Positions 6,096-7,072 of a DNA stretch of 7,072 nucleotides are shown one piece after another (positions within the stretch are counted from its first letter, which is position 1; each line of letters starts with the position of its first letter). The translations under genes were made by a program, and so were the position numbers. The notes below the pieces were generated by a model. The model was not told the origin of the DNA and did no database searches. It saw nothing but the letters and a program-made list of their open reading frames with translations. Origin of the DNA: UBA3941 sp035647175 (GTDB lineage Bacteria > Bacillota > Clostridia > Caldicoprobacterales > UBA3941); NCBI GenBank assembly GCA_035647175.1, contig DASRNX010000250.1:1-7072 (forward strand). Reading direction: 5' to 3'.

Positions 6096-7013
6096 TTATG
6101 GCAACTCGTTTCCAGCGGCCCTATATATAGCGTACCATTCTTCTCGGGTGAGATTGACCCCTGACGCCTTAGAGATGTCCTTTAGCCGATCCGGGTTGGT
6201 TGTGCCTACGATGGGCTGCATTCTGGCGGGATGCCTTAGGAGCCACGCTACCGCAATCGCCGTATTGGTTACGCCCCTATTTTCTGCAATTTCATCAATT
6301 TTGGAATTGAGTTCGGGGAATTTATCGTTGTCTAGGAAAACGCCCTCAAAGTATCCATATTGGAAGGGGGACCAAGGTTGGATGGTGATGTCATTTAGGC
6401 GACAATAATCCAATATGCTGCCGTCCCTATTGATGGATGGGTCAATTTCCATATTAACATTTAGCCCCGCATCTATCATGCCGGTATTTGTGATGCTGAG
6501 CTGGAGCTGGTTAATAATAATTTTATGGTTTAAATATTTTTTAAGTAGCTCTATCTGCATTGGATTTTGGTTGCTGACCCCAAAGTATTTAACCTTACCG
6601 CTATTATACAGGGCTGTAAAGGCTTCCGCTACTTCCTCGGGTTCAACCAGAGCATCGGGACGATGGAGCAGTAAGACATCGATATAATCCGTTTGCAGGC
6701 GCTTGAGACTGCCATCAACTGCGGACAGGATGTGTTCCTTGGAGAAATCAAAAAAGCCTTTCCTAATACCACATTTGGTTTGGATAATAAACCGTTCACG
6801 AATGCTGGGATTCATGTCAATGGCCTGGGCGAAGGTCTCTTCGCATTTGCCGCCCTCGTATATATCCGCATGGTCGAAAAAATCGATTCCCGCTTCCAGT
6901 GCGGTGTTGATTAGATGTGCGGCCTCTTTTAGGGAAAGGCTGGAAATCCTCATGCACCCCAAAGAAATTTCTGATGCCTGGATCGCACCGTTGCCAATAT
7001 TGATTTTTTTCAT
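6096..7013 (-). CDS. Aldo/keto reductase, YdhF-like
   Basis: This 305-residue protein is a full-length aldo/keto reductase, a cytoplasmic NAD(P)H-dependent barrel enzyme that reduces aldehydes or ketones. The catalytic tetrad is visible: D47 and Y52 in FFDHADIYEGG, K80 in IQTKCGI, and H117 in LLLHRPD. Cofactor-side segments are YFGVSNQN (143-150), QPWSPF (212-217) and IVGTTNPDRL (268-277). The overall pattern, including HADIYEGGKCEE and the short loop before QPWSPF, resembles the E. coli YdhF group; the substrate is unknown. The start at 7013 (ATG on the - strand) follows a moderate GTGGTG site by 6 bases. It is convergent with the rnf operon and shares its terminator, so it is probably a separate unit with no functional link to Rnf. 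Confidence 0.94.
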   Translation of the reverse strand: MKKINIGNGAIQASEISLGCMRISSLSLKEAAHLINTALEAGIDFFDHADIYEGGKCEETFAQAIDMNPSIRERFIIQTKCGIRKGFFDFSKEHILSAVDGSLKRLQTDYIDVLLLHRPDALVEPEEVAEAFTALYNSGKVKYFGVSNQNPMQIELLKKYLNHKIIINQLQLSITNTGMIDAGLNVNMEIDPSINRDGSILDYCRLNDITIQPWSPFQYGYFEGVFLDNDKFPELNSKIDEIAENRGVTNTAIAVAWLLRHPARMQPIVGTTNPDRLKDISKASGVNLTREEWYAIYRAAGNELP

Positions 7014-7038
7014 GGATTACACCACTTTCATATTTATT

Positions 7039-7072
7039 TTTATACCCTAATATATAGGATGTCCTATAAATG
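7039..7072 (-). promoter_or_regulatory. Candidate promoter and operator of the aldo/keto reductase gene
   Basis: On the - strand two -10-like sequences occur, TATAAA (7039-7044) and TATATT (7049-7054). A perfect inverted repeat, TATAGGA-CA-TCCTATA, lies at 7053-7068. For the first -10 the repeat would cover the -35 position; for the second it would lie in the spacer, with the -35 outside the window. Neither choice gives a good visible -35, so the promoter is tentative while the repeat itself is plain. Confidence 0.4.

Noticed and set aside
6415..7050. Open frames on the + strand opposite the aldo/keto reductase
   Set aside because: The - strand gene has a full catalytic tetrad and length; the + strand frames have no motifs and overlap each other.

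Overview
The window carries most of an rnf operon from an anaerobic bacterium, probably a member of the Clostridia/Firmicutes. Three things point there: the gene order rnfC-D-G-E-A-B, the strong AGGGGG/GGAGG-type Shine-Dalgarno sites with some TTG starts, and the moderate-to-low GC with frequent ATA and AGG/AGA codons. This assignment is inference; there is no rRNA or other taxonomic marker in the window.

Layout. Positions 1-717 are the 3' part of rnfC, whose start lies upstream of the window. A 113-base gap follows. Then come rnfD (831-1796), rnfG (1789-2613), rnfE (2613-3206), rnfA (3220-3807) and rnfB (3818-4649), all on the + strand and overlapping or nearly touching. rnfB is broken by a one-base frameshift near 4112-4119. 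A DNA methyltransferase gene of the type III Mod-like beta class (4646-5965) starts with TTG inside the rnfB stop codon, so it reads as the last gene of the operon. A long hairpin (6040-6091) separates it from a convergent aldo/keto reductase gene on the - strand (7013-6096). The upstream region of that reductase gene holds a perfect 7+7 inverted repeat.

How the genes work together. Rnf is a membrane complex that oxidises reduced ferredoxin, reduces NAD+ and exports Na+ or H+. RnfB (ferredoxin-type clusters) and RnfC (NAD site plus two 4Fe-4S clusters) are the electron entry and exit proteins. RnfA and RnfE are membrane proteins that share an intramembrane iron-sulfur cluster. RnfD and RnfG carry covalently bound FMN, attached by ApbE at a Thr in a Dxx(S/T)GAT-type motif. 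The methyltransferase and the reductase have no obvious role in this chemistry.

The most unusual signal is in the two flavoprotein subunits. RnfG has a 72-residue insert of nine tandem acidic octapeptides just before its normal flavinylation motif. Several repeats themselves match the flavinylation consensus: two exactly, and two with Ser for Gly. RnfD has a four-residue near-duplication at its own flavinylation motif, giving two candidate acceptor Thr residues. Whether extra FMN is attached cannot be decided from sequence. The other points for a second look are the rnfB frameshift and the translational coupling of a methyltransferase to the rnf operon.
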